Shown: positions 1-7,911 of the stretch, one piece after another
How the letters are laid out: each line of letters opens with the position of its first letter
Numbering within the stretch: the first letter of the stretch is position 1
Source of the DNA: CAYUHK01 sp964475165
GTDB taxonomy: Bacteria; Verrucomicrobiota; Kiritimatiellia; JAAZAB01
DNA: 64,000 bases
Direction: 5' to 3'
NCBI GenBank assembly: GCA_964475165.1
Contig: CAYYVN010000006.1
Location: 1-64,000 of the forward strand
Made by a program: the position numbers and the translations under genes
Notes under the pieces: model-generated
The model's database searches: none
What the model saw: only the letters and a program-made list of their open reading frames with translations
Told to the model about the DNA's origin: nothing

Positions 1-2
1 AT

Positions 3-107
3 GCGCTGATGAACCGTGAAGCCGGCGCCGCCGAGGCCTGCCGCTTCGTGCGCCAGCTGGATTTTCCCAAGTCCGATCGCGTCTTCGATGAAGCTCTGCG
101 GCAATAA
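3..107 (+). CDS. C-terminal end of an unidentified protein (partial)
   Basis: An open frame enters from the left edge and stops at TAA 105-107, giving the last 34 residues of a protein (ends FPKSDRVFDEALRQ). The segment is charged and looks helical, and the codon use matches the neighbouring genes. It is too short to assign to a family. It lies just upstream of the ilvB promoter and is followed by no obvious terminator of its own. An ATG at 16 opens a longer frame on the same strand, but that frame runs through the regulatory leader and is not credible. Confidence 0.55.
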   Translation, partial: ALMNREAGAAEACRFVRQLDFPKSDRVFDEALRQ

Positions 108-126
108 AAAGAGGCCTAAAAAACTA

Positions 127-156
127 TTGACAAACCGGCGGCCCTTGTGCGATAGT
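127..156 (+). promoter_or_regulatory. sigma70-type promoter of the ilvBN-leuA attenuator transcript
   Basis: Perfect -35 TTGACA at 127-132, 18-base spacer, -10 GATAGT at 151-156. The expected start of transcription (about 162-164) coincides with the ATG of the leader peptide at 164, so the transcript would be leaderless or nearly so. Confidence 0.7.
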
Positions 157-163
157 GCTCGGC

Positions 164-277
164 ATGAGGCTGCAAAACTCCATCGTGAAACGCGCGCGAC
201 ATGCAAATCAGACCCTACTGGTACGGCTGGTTGGGACGCTCGCGGTCTGCTTCACGGTGGGACCGGCGTGCGGCTGA
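164..277 (+). CDS. ilv/leu leader peptide (37 residues)
   Basis: ATG at 164, 37 codons, TGA at 275-277. The peptide is rich in branched-chain residues: Ile7-Val8, then Leu18-Leu19-Val20-Arg-Leu22-Val23, then Leu26 and Val28, and it uses CTA and GTA codons that look rare in this GC-rich sequence. There is no Shine-Dalgarno; the ATG sits 7 bases after the -10 box, which suggests translation from the very 5' end of the mRNA. Together with the competing hairpins downstream this is the classic arrangement of an attenuation leader (compare ivbL of E. coli), so its role is probably to sense charged Ile, Leu and Val tRNA rather than to make a functional peptide. Translation has not been shown. Confidence 0.72.
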   Translation: MRLQNSIVKRARHANQTLLVRLVGTLAVCFTVGPACG

Positions 278-337
278 AAAGCCGCTTGTGGCGTATGCTC
301 GCAGTTAAGCCCACCGTGCTAAGCGGTGGGCTTTTTT
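179..337 (+). promoter_or_regulatory. four-segment transcription attenuator controlling ilvB
   Basis: Four mutually exclusive pairing segments can be read directly. Segment 1 (179-187, TCCATCGTG, contains the Ile7 and Val8 codons) can pair with segment 2 (253-261, CACGGTGGG) over 9 positions including two G-U pairs. Segment 2 is also the perfect 9-base complement of segment 3 (310-318, CCCACCGTG), giving an antiterminator. Segment 3 overlaps the left arm of the terminator (307-316), whose right arm is segment 4 (324-333). A further 6-bp hairpin with a GAAA loop (270-285) overlaps the leader stop codon. A ribosome stalled at Ile/Val or Leu/Val codons would favour 2:3 and readthrough; one that reaches the stop would cover segment 2 and allow 3:4 termination. 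Confidence 0.72.
307..337 (+). terminator. intrinsic terminator in the ilvB leader
   Basis: Perfect 10-bp stem (307-316 with 324-333), 7-base loop, then a run of six T (332-337). It lies 58 bases before the ilvB start codon and inside the transcription unit, as expected for an attenuator. Confidence 0.85.
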
Positions 338-395
338 ATCGGGCGCAAGCTGATCTGCATGGCAGCCGGCGCCAGCCTTCAGAAGGAGAAAGATC

Positions 396-2117
396 ATGAG
401 AACCGGCGTGGAATGCTTGATGGATGGACTCAAAAAAGCCGGGGTGGAAATCGTTTTTGGATTGCCCGGCGGATCCGTGTTGGATATTTTCGATAAGCTT
501 CCGCAAGCCCCCTTTAAGTTCGTGTTGGCGCGCCATGAACAGGGCGCCACTCATATGGCCGACGGCTACGCTCGCGCCACCGGCAAAACCGGTTGCTGCC
601 TGGTGACCTCCGGGCCCGGCGCCACCAATACGGTCACCGGCCTGGCCACCGCCTATATGGATTCCAGCCCTCTGGTCTGCCTGAGCGGGCAAGTGCCCAC
701 GGCCATGATCGGCAATGATGCCTTTCAGGAGGCTGATACCACCGGGATCACGCGCCCGGTGACCAAGCATAATTATTTAGTGCGCAGCGTGCATGATCTG
801 CCGCGGGTCATCGCCGAAGCTTTTTATATCGCCGGCACCGGCCGCCCCGGCCCGGTGCTCATCGATATCCCCAAGGATGTCCAGCGGGCCACCACCCATG
901 CCACCGCTCCGCAGACGGTGCATATCCGCAGTTATAATCCCAATACGGAGGGCCACCCCAAGCAGATCACGCGCTTGGCCCAGGCCATCAATAAGGCCGC
1001 GCGCCCCTTGCTCTATGTCGGCGGCGGCGTTATCATCAGTAATGCGGCAGCGGAATTGACGGCCCTGGCCCGCAAGGCGCAGATTCCCGTGACCACCACC
1101 CTGTTAGGCTTGGGCAGTTTCCCGGAAACTGATCCGCTGGCGCTGCGCATGCTGGGCATGCACGGCAGCGTGGCCGCCAATTACGCCACCCATCACTGCG
1201 ATCTCTTGGTGGCGATCGGGGCGCGCTTTGATGACCGCGTCACGGGCAAGATCTCCGAGTTCGCGCCCCATGCCCAGATCGCCCATGTGGATATCGATCC
1301 CACCGCTGTTTCCAAGAGCGTGCAGGTGGATATCCCCGTCGTGGGGGATGCCAAAAATGTGCTGAGCGCCCTGGTCGCGCAGGTGCAACCCCAGCCCCGC
1401 CAGGAATGGCTGGCCCAGATCGCCGCCTGGCAGGCTGAGTATCCTTTCGTCTATGAGCAGAATGGCAGCAGCCTGATGCCGCAATATGTGATCGAACAGG
1501 TTTATGCCCTGACCAAAGGGGAGGCCATCATCGTTACGGATGTTGGGCAGCACCAGATGTGGGCTGCACACTATTATCGCTATACCCAGCCGCGCTCCTT
1601 CATCTCATCGGGCGGCTTGGGCACCATGGGCTTCGGACTGCCCGCGGCCATTGGAGCCAAAATGGGCCGGCCCGATAAGCTGGTGGTGGCGATTTCGGGC
1701 GATGGTAGTGCCCAGATGAACTTCCAGGAATTGGTGGTGGCCGTGGAGCATCAGATGCCCGTTAAATGGGTTATCCTCAATAACGGCTATCTGGGTATGG
1801 TGCGGCAATGGCAGGAGATGTTCTATCAAAAACAATATGCGGCCACCTGCCTGGACCAGGCCCGGCGGCGCGGCAACGCTGCGCCCGGCCCCGGCGCAGC
1901 CGATTGCTATCTGCCGGATTTCGTGCAAATGGCCCAAGCCCACGGGGCCTTGGGGCTGCGGGTGCACCAGCAGTCTGAGGTGCAACCTGCCTTGCAAGAA
2001 GCCTTTGCTTCGGAGCGCACGGCCGTGATCGAATGTATGGTGGCCGCCGAGGCCAATGTCTATCCGATGGTGCCGGCTGGTTCTTCCCTCACCGAGATGA
2101 TCCAGGGTCTGGCCTGA
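396..2117 (+). CDS. ilvB: acetolactate synthase large (catalytic) subunit
   Basis: A 573-residue ThDP-dependent enzyme that condenses two pyruvates, or pyruvate and 2-oxobutyrate, in the first common step of Val, Leu and Ile synthesis. The N-terminal ThDP-binding half shows FGLPGG and the ThDP glutamate in LARHEQGATHMADGYARA; the central FAD-binding domain follows; the C-terminal half has GDGSAQMNFQEL with NNGYLGMVRQWQ, the metal/ThDP motif. Start ATG 396 has a strong AGAAGGAGA ribosome site. An Arg/Gly/Ala/Pro-rich stretch of about 15-20 residues near residue 490, between FYQKQYAATCLDQ and YLPDFVQMA, is absent from E. coli-type enzymes. ilvN follows after 35 bases. Expression is very probably governed by the attenuator upstream. 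Confidence 0.96.
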   Translation: MRTGVECLMDGLKKAGVEIVFGLPGGSVLDIFDKLPQAPFKFVLARHEQGATHMADGYARATGKTGCCLVTSGPGATNTVTGLATAYMDSSPLVCLSGQVPTAMIGNDAFQEADTTGITRPVTKHNYLVRSVHDLPRVIAEAFYIAGTGRPGPVLIDIPKDVQRATTHATAPQTVHIRSYNPNTEGHPKQITRLAQAINKAARPLLYVGGGVIISNAAAELTALARKAQIPVTTTLLGLGSFPETDPLALRMLGMHGSVAANYATHHCDLLVAIGARFDDRVTGKISEFAPHAQIAHVDIDPTAVSKSVQVDIPVVGDAKNVLSALVAQVQPQPRQEWLAQIAAWQAEYPFVYEQNGSSLMPQYVIEQVYALTKGEAIIVTDVGQHQMWAAHYYRYTQPRSFISSGGLGTMGFGLPAAIGAKMGRPDKLVVAISGDGSAQMNFQELVVAVEHQMPVKWVILNNGYLGMVRQWQEMFYQKQYAATCLDQARRRGNAAPGPGAADCYLPDFVQMAQAHGALGLRVHQQSEVQPALQEAFASERTAVIECMVAAEANVYPMVPAGSSLTEMIQGLA

Positions 2118-2152
2118 TGATCGGTTAATAAAAAACGGCAAGAAGGGGTGCC

Positions 2153-2632
2153 ATGAAACATATCATTGCTGTCTTGGTGGAAAATAGGCCGGGTGTGCTG
2201 GCGCGCATCATCGGGCTCATTTCCGGTCGCGGCTATAATATCCACAGCCTCAATGTGGCGCCCACGCAGGATGCCACCACTTCGCGCCTGACCATGATCG
2301 TGCCCGGAGAAGCCGGTATTCTGGAGCAAGTCACCAAGCAGTTGAACAAGCTGGTGGATGTGATCAAGGTCTATGATCTGAGCAGCGAAAGGCATGTCAG
2401 CCGCGAGTTGCTCTTGGCGCGCATCAAGCTCACCTCTAAGAATCGTGCGGCCTTGCTTGAGCTGGCCGCCCTCTGTCGCGCCGAGATCGTCTGCGTTTAT
2501 AATCAATCGCTGACCGTGCAGCTGGCGGGCGGTTCGGATGAAATCGATAATTTCCTGGAGCTGGCCAAACCGCACGGTATTCTGGAAGTGTCGCGCTGCG
2601 GCGCCATGGCCATCGCCCGTTCGGAAAATTAG
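2153..2632 (+). CDS. ilvN: acetolactate synthase small (regulatory) subunit
   Basis: 159 residues, the usual length of the long form (IlvH/IlvN). An N-terminal ACT domain (about residues 3-75) begins MKHIIAVLVENRPGVLARI and binds valine for feedback inhibition; the C-terminal domain (about 80-157) contacts IlvB. It is placed 35 bases behind ilvB with an AAGAAGGGG ribosome site, so the two subunits are made together. Confidence 0.95.
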   Translation: MKHIIAVLVENRPGVLARIIGLISGRGYNIHSLNVAPTQDATTSRLTMIVPGEAGILEQVTKQLNKLVDVIKVYDLSSERHVSRELLLARIKLTSKNRAALLELAALCRAEIVCVYNQSLTVQLAGGSDEIDNFLELAKPHGILEVSRCGAMAIARSEN

Positions 2633-2720
2633 CGTTCGCTGTAAAAAATAACTTACCCAATAGAAGCATGGAAAATGTCCCGGCCGCCGCCGGCGCCCGG
2701 TGATCCATAGAGGGGAAACC

Positions 2721-4328
2721 ATGAAAGCTAAGTCCTCTAAAAAGATTCAGATTTTTGATACCACCCTGCGCGACGGCGAGCAATGTCCCGGCGCCAGCCT
2801 CAATCACCGCCAGAAACTGGAGATCGCCCGTCAGCTGGCCCGCTTGCAGGTGGATGTGATTGAAGCCGGGTTTCCGATCGCTTCGCCCGATGATTTCCGC
2901 GCCGTGCATGCCGTGGCTTCCACCATCCGCGGGCCGCGCATTGCCGGCCTGGCGCGGAGCCTCAACAAGGATATCGAGCGTTGTGCCGAAGCCATCGCCC
3001 CGGCCGGGCGCCGGGGACGGATCCATGTCTTCCTGGCCACCTCGCCCATTCATCGTAAATTCAAATTGAAGAAAGATAAGGCCGAGATCCTCAAGCAGGC
3101 CGTTGCCGCCATTGGCTATGCGCGCCGCTTCTGCGAGGATGTCGAGTTCAGCGCCGAGGATGCTTCGCGCACCGAGCCGGATTTCCTGGCCGAGATCACC
3201 CGCGCGGTGATCGATGCCGGCGCCCTCACCGTCAATATTCCCGATACGGTGGGCTATGCCCTGCCCGCTGAGTTCGGCGCCTTGATCGCCTCGCTCTTTG
3301 AGCGCGTGCCCAATATCCATCGCGCGGCCATCAATGTCCATTGTCATAACGATCTGGGCCTGGCGGTGGCCAATTCGCTGGCCGCCATCCAGAACGGCGC
3401 CAGCGGTATCGAATGCACCATCAATGGCTTGGGAGAACGCGCCGGCAATTGCGCCCTCGAGGAAGTCGTGATGGCCCTGCGCACGCGCCAGGATATTTTT
3501 CAGGCGCGCACCGCCATCGTCACCCAGGAGTTATATAGGACCAGCCGCCTGGTCAGCCGCCTGACCGGCATCGCCGTGCAAAGGAATAAGGCTATCGTCG
3601 GCGCCAATGCCTTCGCGCATGAAGCCGGTATTCATCAGGATGGCATCCTCAAGGAACGCACCACCTACGAAATCATGCGCGCCGAGGATATCGGGATTGA
3701 GGGATCTGATCTGGTGCTCGGCAAACACTCGGGCCGCCATGCCTTCGTCGATCGTTTGAGTAAAATGGGGTTCCGCCTGAATCCCGGCGAGCTGGACCGC
3801 GCTTACCATCGTTTTATCGATCTGGCCGATAAAAAGAAGACCATCTATGATGATGATCTGGTGGCTATCGCCCGGGACGAGTTGGAGGATATGGCCGGGA
3901 TCTATGAGCTGGATTACCTGCATGTATCCACCGGCACCAAAACCGTACCCACGGCCACGGTGCGTCTGCGCAAGGGTCAGGAACTGATCCAGGACGCTTC
4001 CTGCGGCGATGGGCCGGTGGATGCCGCCTTGAAAACCATCGAACGCATCACGGGGGTCAAGGGCAAGCTGTTGGATTATAATATTCAAGCCGTGACCATC
4101 GGCAAGGATGCCCAAGGCGAGGTCAGTATGCGCGTGGTTTTCAATGCCGAGACCATCAGTGGCAAGGCCGCCAGTACTGATATCGTCCAGGCCAGCGCCG
4201 CTGCCTATCTGGGCTGCGTGAACCGTTTTCTGCATTCGCGCGCCGCCGTGGAAAAGGCCCCCGGAAAGGATGGGGCGGCTGGCGCTAAAAAGCCTCGACG
4301 GCGCGCCGCAGATAAGGGCCGCCCGTAA
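2721..4328 (+). CDS. leuA: 2-isopropylmalate synthase
   Basis: 535-residue enzyme joining acetyl-CoA and 2-oxoisovalerate, the committed step of leucine synthesis. The catalytic TIM barrel starts with DTTLRDGEQCPGASL (metal Asp and catalytic Arg), continues with HCHNDLGLAVANSLAA and NGLGERAGNCALEE (metal-binding His and Asn), and is followed by the linker (GKHSGRHAF) and a C-terminal LeuA dimer domain for leucine feedback. The start is ATG 2721, preceded by GAGGGGAA; an in-frame GTG at 2700 has no ribosome site. A basic tail of about 20 residues (KKPRRRAADKGRP) extends past the domain. The gene lies 88 bases behind ilvN and is probably in the same transcript. Confidence 0.95.
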   Translation: MKAKSSKKIQIFDTTLRDGEQCPGASLNHRQKLEIARQLARLQVDVIEAGFPIASPDDFRAVHAVASTIRGPRIAGLARSLNKDIERCAEAIAPAGRRGRIHVFLATSPIHRKFKLKKDKAEILKQAVAAIGYARRFCEDVEFSAEDASRTEPDFLAEITRAVIDAGALTVNIPDTVGYALPAEFGALIASLFERVPNIHRAAINVHCHNDLGLAVANSLAAIQNGASGIECTINGLGERAGNCALEEVVMALRTRQDIFQARTAIVTQELYRTSRLVSRLTGIAVQRNKAIVGANAFAHEAGIHQDGILKERTTYEIMRAEDIGIEGSDLVLGKHSGRHAFVDRLSKMGFRLNPGELDRAYHRFIDLADKKKTIYDDDLVAIARDELEDMAGIYELDYLHVSTGTKTVPTATVRLRKGQELIQDASCGDGPVDAALKTIERITGVKGKLLDYNIQAVTIGKDAQGEVSMRVVFNAETISGKAASTDIVQASAAAYLGCVNRFLHSRAAVEKAPGKDGAAGAKKPRRRAADKGRP

Positions 4329-4345
4329 TTTCGTTCAGGAGGGCC

Positions 4346-5191
4346 ATGCATATTTCACCCCAAACAAGGCTGTTGGCCGTGCTGGGGCATCCGGTGCGCC
4401 ATTCGCTCTCGCCCGCCATGCAGAATGCCGCCCTGGCGGCCAGAAATTTGGATGCGCTCTACCTGGCCTTTGATGTGCCGCCGCAGCGGCTAGCACCGAC
4501 GCTGGCTCTGCTGGCTGATTTGGGCTTCATGGGAGTTAATCTGACCGTCCCCCTCAAGGAAATCGCCTTTCAGAATATCCAGTCTTTGGATGAGTCGGCC
4601 CAGCGCTTGGGGTCGGTCAATACCGTCAAGTTCACGCCGCAGGGGCCGCAAGGGTTCAGTACCGATGGCGAGGGCTTTTTACGCGCTATCGGCGAGCTTT
4701 GGGATTTACAACTCAGGGCGCGGGCTCTCTTCATCCTGGGGTGCGGTGGTGCTGGCCGGGCCGTGGCCATAGCGGCGGCCCTAGCTGGCGCGAACCTCTC
4801 TCTGGCTGATCGCGATCAGGCTCGTGCCGAGAAACTGCGGCAAGAACTGACCGCCCTGGGCATTCAAGCCCAAAGCGTGGATGCGGCCGCCTGGCCAGCA
4901 GCTAGCCGGCAGGCCGAACTGGTGATCAATGCCACTCCTCAAGGCCTGCAGGCGGGCGAGGCTTCACCTCTGCCGCCCAGCGCCTTCCGCGCTGGCCAAT
5001 GGGTCTATGATCTGATCTATACCCTCCCCGAAACGCCCCTGATGCGGATTGCCAACCAGCAGGGCGCCATCACTGCCAATGGCCTGGGGATGCTGCTCCA
5101 TCAGGGCGCCCTTGCCTTCCAGATCTGGACGGGGCAGGAGCCGCCGCTAGCTGTTATGCGCCGAGCCCTGGAGCAAGGGCTGCGCCCTTGA
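4346..5191 (+). CDS. aroE: shikimate dehydrogenase
   Basis: 281 residues; reduces 3-dehydroshikimate to shikimate with NADPH. The substrate site shows HPVRHSLSPAMQNAA and VNLTVPLKE (catalytic Lys), the Rossmann domain has LGCGGAGRAVAIA, and the late motif NATPQGL is present. Start ATG 4346 follows a consensus AGGAGG. It is 17 bases behind leuA and may be cotranscribed; aroK of the same pathway lies two genes downstream. Confidence 0.94.
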   Translation: MHISPQTRLLAVLGHPVRHSLSPAMQNAALAARNLDALYLAFDVPPQRLAPTLALLADLGFMGVNLTVPLKEIAFQNIQSLDESAQRLGSVNTVKFTPQGPQGFSTDGEGFLRAIGELWDLQLRARALFILGCGGAGRAVAIAAALAGANLSLADRDQARAEKLRQELTALGIQAQSVDAAAWPAASRQAELVINATPQGLQAGEASPLPPSAFRAGQWVYDLIYTLPETPLMRIANQQGAITANGLGMLLHQGALAFQIWTGQEPPLAVMRRALEQGLRP

Positions 5192-5278
5192 GGGGCCCCG
5201 CCCAGCCGGCGGGTGGTCACGCAAGGGGCGCGAGCGCTCTTGACCGGGGCGCTCCAGTTCCCGGAGGCAAAAAGTGGT

Positions 5279-5306
5279 TTGCTTTTGCGCCGGCTTCAAC
5301 TATAGT
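5279..5306 (+). promoter_or_regulatory. promoter for pilD, leaderless arrangement
   Basis: TTGCTT at 5279-5284, 16-base spacer, TATAGT at 5301-5306, then 6 bases (gctgcc) and ATG 5313. The transcript should begin at or within a base or two of the start codon. Confidence 0.6.
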
Positions 5307-5312
5307 GCTGCC

Positions 5313-6149
5313 ATGCCGGCTATTTCCATAGCTTGTCTTAACGGTTATCTAGCCTGCCTGGCCTTTCTTTGGGGCGCTTGCGTGGGCAGTTTTGCCAATG
5401 TCTGTATTTTCCGCATGCCACGGGAAAAGTCCGTCGTCAGGCCTCGTTCTTTCTGTCCCCACTGCAATCACATGATTGCCTGGTACGATAACCTGCCGCT
5501 TTTGAGCTTTTTTTTGCTGCGCCGTAAATGCCGCCATTGCAGCGGAACCATCTCAGCCCGCTATTGGCTGGTCGAGTTGTTCATGGCCCTCGCTTTCCTC
5601 CTCATCTGGCTCTTGTACGGCTGGGACTGGCGCACGCCGGTTTATTGGCTGCTGACTAGCGGGCTGGTGATTGGCAGCGGCATTGATTTTGAGCATATGA
5701 TCATTCCCGATCGCATCACCATTGGCGGGATGGTGGCTGGGCCGCTGCTCAGCCTGCTGGTGCCCTCCCTCCATGGTGAGATCACCGCTTATGCGGGCTT
5801 TCGTGCCGCCATGATCGGCTTGGTCGTCGGCGCGCTGCTGCTCTGGAGCGTGGCCGCCCTTGGCAGTCTCGCTTTCCGCAAGGAAGCCATGGGTATGGGC
5901 GATGTAAAGCTGCTGGGCGCCATCGGCGCCTTTCTGGGCTGGCAAGCTGTGATCTTCGTGGTGATGGTGGCCTCCTTGCTGGGGGCCGTGGTGGGGGTCA
6001 GCTTTATTCTGGCGCGCCATAAAACCTTGGGCAGCCGCATCCCCTTTGGTCCTTATCTGGCCCTGGCGGCTCTCCTCTGGATTCTGGGCGGGAAAACGGC
6101 CTGGTCGCTCTATGTGCTCTGGTTGACCAGGCCACCGGTGATTGGATGA
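5313..6149 (+). CDS. pilD: prepilin peptidase / N-methyltransferase (type IV leader peptidase)
   Basis: 278-residue polytopic inner-membrane aspartic protease that cleaves and N-methylates type IV prepilins. The N-terminal GSFANVCIFRMPR motif, two CxxC pairs (CPHC, CRHC) of the cytoplasmic zinc loop, and both catalytic aspartates (GSGIDFEHMIIPD and GMGDVKLLG) are visible, with about eight hydrophobic segments. ATG 5313 gives the normal family N-terminus and sits 6 bases after a -10 box. An in-frame GTG at 5274 with GGAGG at 5263-5267 would add 13 residues and is the alternative. Likely clients are the prepilin-like genes at 27.6-30.2 kb. It overlaps aroK by 4 bases. Confidence 0.92.
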   Translation: MPAISIACLNGYLACLAFLWGACVGSFANVCIFRMPREKSVVRPRSFCPHCNHMIAWYDNLPLLSFFLLRRKCRHCSGTISARYWLVELFMALAFLLIWLLYGWDWRTPVYWLLTSGLVIGSGIDFEHMIIPDRITIGGMVAGPLLSLLVPSLHGEITAYAGFRAAMIGLVVGALLLWSVAALGSLAFRKEAMGMGDVKLLGAIGAFLGWQAVIFVVMVASLLGAVVGVSFILARHKTLGSRIPFGPYLALAALLWILGGKTAWSLYVLWLTRPPVIG

Positions 6150-6679
6150 TGACAGCCAGCTCAGCCAATAACATCATCCTCGTCGGTTTCATGGGGACCG
6201 GCAAGAGCGCCGTCGGCCAGGAACTGGCTCGCCAACTGGCGCGCCGTTTCGTGGATATGGATGAAGAGCTGGCGGCGCGGGCCGGCAAGTCCATCGCGCT
6301 TATTTTTGCCGAGGAGGGCGAAGCTGCTTTCCGCGCCATGGAAAGAGAGCTGGTGCGTGAACTGGTCCAGGCCCGCGGCCAGGTGATCGCCACTGGCGGC
6401 GGCGTAGTGCTGAACCAGGCTAACCTCAAAGATTTCAGCGCCACCGGCAGCCTGGTCTGCCTCAGCGCCAGCCCGGAAGAAATTTTACGTCGCGTGGCCG
6501 GCGCCACCCAGCGCCCGCTCCTCAATCAGCCTGATCCGGCCGCCGTCGTTCGCCAGCTGTTGGCCCAACGCCAGCAGCTCTATGCTGCGATTCCCATCCA
6601 GATCAATACCACCGGCCTATCGGTGGGCGAGGTGGTGGCGGCAATCAGAGCCCGGCTGGCGGATCGCGCTGCGCTCTGA
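6146..6679 (+). CDS. aroK: shikimate kinase
   Basis: 177 residues; phosphorylates shikimate at the 3-OH. Walker A GFMGTGKSAVG, shikimate-binding DMDEEL and the ATGGGVV loop are present, with the lid region RPLLNQP. Two consecutive ATG codons (6146 and 6149) overlap the pilD stop in ATGATGA, so translation is probably coupled to pilD, an unusual partner for this enzyme. Confidence 0.94.
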   Translation: MMTASSANNIILVGFMGTGKSAVGQELARQLARRFVDMDEELAARAGKSIALIFAEEGEAAFRAMERELVRELVQARGQVIATGGGVVLNQANLKDFSATGSLVCLSASPEEILRRVAGATQRPLLNQPDPAAVVRQLLAQRQQLYAAIPIQINTTGLSVGEVVAAIRARLADRAAL

Positions 6680-6704
6680 ACCGGATCCGCTGCCAGACCC
6701 CGAC

Positions 6705-6733
6705 TTGAGCTCAAGGCCCAAACAGCCTATATT
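6705..6733 (+). promoter_or_regulatory. promoter for queG, leaderless arrangement
   Basis: TTGAGC at 6705-6710, 17-base spacer, TATATT at 6728-6733, then 6 bases (caggct) and ATG 6740. No Shine-Dalgarno precedes the start. Confidence 0.65.
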
Positions 6734-6739
6734 CAGGCT

Positions 6740-7648
6740 ATGAACTTGAGGGATTTTATCCAGCATAAGGCCAGCGAGCTGGGGTTCGCTGCCGTGGGCT
6801 TCGCCGCCGCCGCCGCCAGCGAGTCCTATACCCGCTATCAAACCTGGCTGCAGCGCGGCTATGCCGGAGAGATGCATTTTATGATGCGCCAGGCGGCCGC
6901 GCGCGCGCATCCGGCTCGGCTGCTGCCGAGCGTCAAATCTCTCATTATGGTCGCGGCTCACTACGCTCCCGCTTCCCCGGCCAGCCATTGGTCAGGGCAT
7001 GTCAGCGCGCGCGATTATCATAGCGTCTTACGAGCCAAGCTCCGCCAATTGGCGCAAGCCATTCACGCGCGAGAGCCCCTGCAAAGTCGGGTCTGCGTGG
7101 ATAGTGCCCCCTTGCTGGAACGCGAATGGGCCCGGCGCGCCGGCCTGGGCTGGATCGGCAAGCAGGGCAGCTTGGTGCATCCCCAATACGGCTGCGGCCT
7201 GCTGCTGGGGGCGCTGTTGGTGGATCTCGAGTTGGAACCCTCAGCATCGCAACCCAATCAATGCGGCGACTGCCAGCTGTGCCTGAAAGCCTGTCCTGCT
7301 GGCGCTCTCCGGCCCGATGGCCTGCTGGATGCCCGCCGCTGTGTGGCCTATCTCACCATTGAACATCGCAGCGCGATCCCGCCTTCTTTGCAGCCTGCGC
7401 TCGGGGGCATGCTCTTTGGCTGCGACCGTTGCACGGCGATCTGTCCCTGGAATAAGGCCGGGGAACTCATGCCCGAATTGAGAGCTCCGGCCTGGCCCGG
7501 CCCGGCCGAATGCCTGGCTCTGACCGCGCAGGATTTTGAGCGCCGCTTCGCTGAAACCACCGTGCACCGTCTGGGCCTGGCACGCCTGCAACGCAATGCG
7601 CGGATCGCCCTCCAGAACAGTGCCGCCCCCGCATCCCCGGCGCCCTGA
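6740..7648 (+). CDS. queG: epoxyqueuosine reductase
   Basis: 302 residues; the cobalamin- and Fe-S-dependent last step of queuosine synthesis in tRNA. After the N-terminal cobalamin-binding region (catalytic Asp probably in CVDSAPLLEREWARRAGLGW), two 4Fe-4S motifs follow: CGDCQLCLKACPAGAL (near residue 175) and CDRCTAICPWN (near 225). The family also has C-terminal HEAT repeats in long forms; this is the short form. It has its own promoter immediately upstream with no 5' leader. Confidence 0.93.
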   Translation: MNLRDFIQHKASELGFAAVGFAAAAASESYTRYQTWLQRGYAGEMHFMMRQAAARAHPARLLPSVKSLIMVAAHYAPASPASHWSGHVSARDYHSVLRAKLRQLAQAIHAREPLQSRVCVDSAPLLEREWARRAGLGWIGKQGSLVHPQYGCGLLLGALLVDLELEPSASQPNQCGDCQLCLKACPAGALRPDGLLDARRCVAYLTIEHRSAIPPSLQPALGGMLFGCDRCTAICPWNKAGELMPELRAPAWPGPAECLALTAQDFERRFAETTVHRLGLARLQRNARIALQNSAAPASPAP

Positions 7649-7680
7649 GCGGCTCCGCCAAAATTATTTATATAATAGGC

Positions 7681-7709
7681 TTGCCCCGCCCGCGCCTAGA
7701 AGCTAGCCT
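7681..7709 (+). promoter_or_regulatory. promoter for the initiator tRNA gene
   Basis: TTGCCC at 7681-7686, 17-base spacer, TAGCCT at 7704-7709; the tRNA begins 11 bases later. An AT-rich stretch (about 7660-7679) precedes it and could act as an UP element. Confidence 0.45.
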
Positions 7710-7720
7710 TATTCCATGAC

Positions 7721-7794
<74 letters not shown>

Positions 7795-7813
7795 CCCATT
7801 TTAGCAATAACGC

Positions 7814-7852
7814 GCCCCCGTCTTTCCAAGGGAAAGCGGGGGCTTTGCTTTG
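7814..7852 (+). terminator. intrinsic terminator after the initiator tRNA
   Basis: GCCCCCG-T-CTTTCC (7814-7827) pairs with GGGAAAGCGGGGGC (7830-7843) with one bulged T, followed by CTTTGCTTT. It starts 20 bases after the tRNA. Confidence 0.8.
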
Positions 7853-7911
7853 CGGTCCTTAGCCTCTTGAGCATGCGACGGCTGCTTGCGCCACCAACCA
7901 GCTGGGCGCTC

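Noticed and set aside
2436..3347. 303-codon minus-strand frame over ilvN/leuA
   Set aside because: Antisense to two certain genes, no motif, no ribosome site.
5274..5312. GTG 5274 as the pilD start (GGAGG at 5263-5267)
   Set aside because: Possible, but it adds 13 residues absent from the family, and a well-formed promoter overlaps this stretch; ATG 5313 is preferred.
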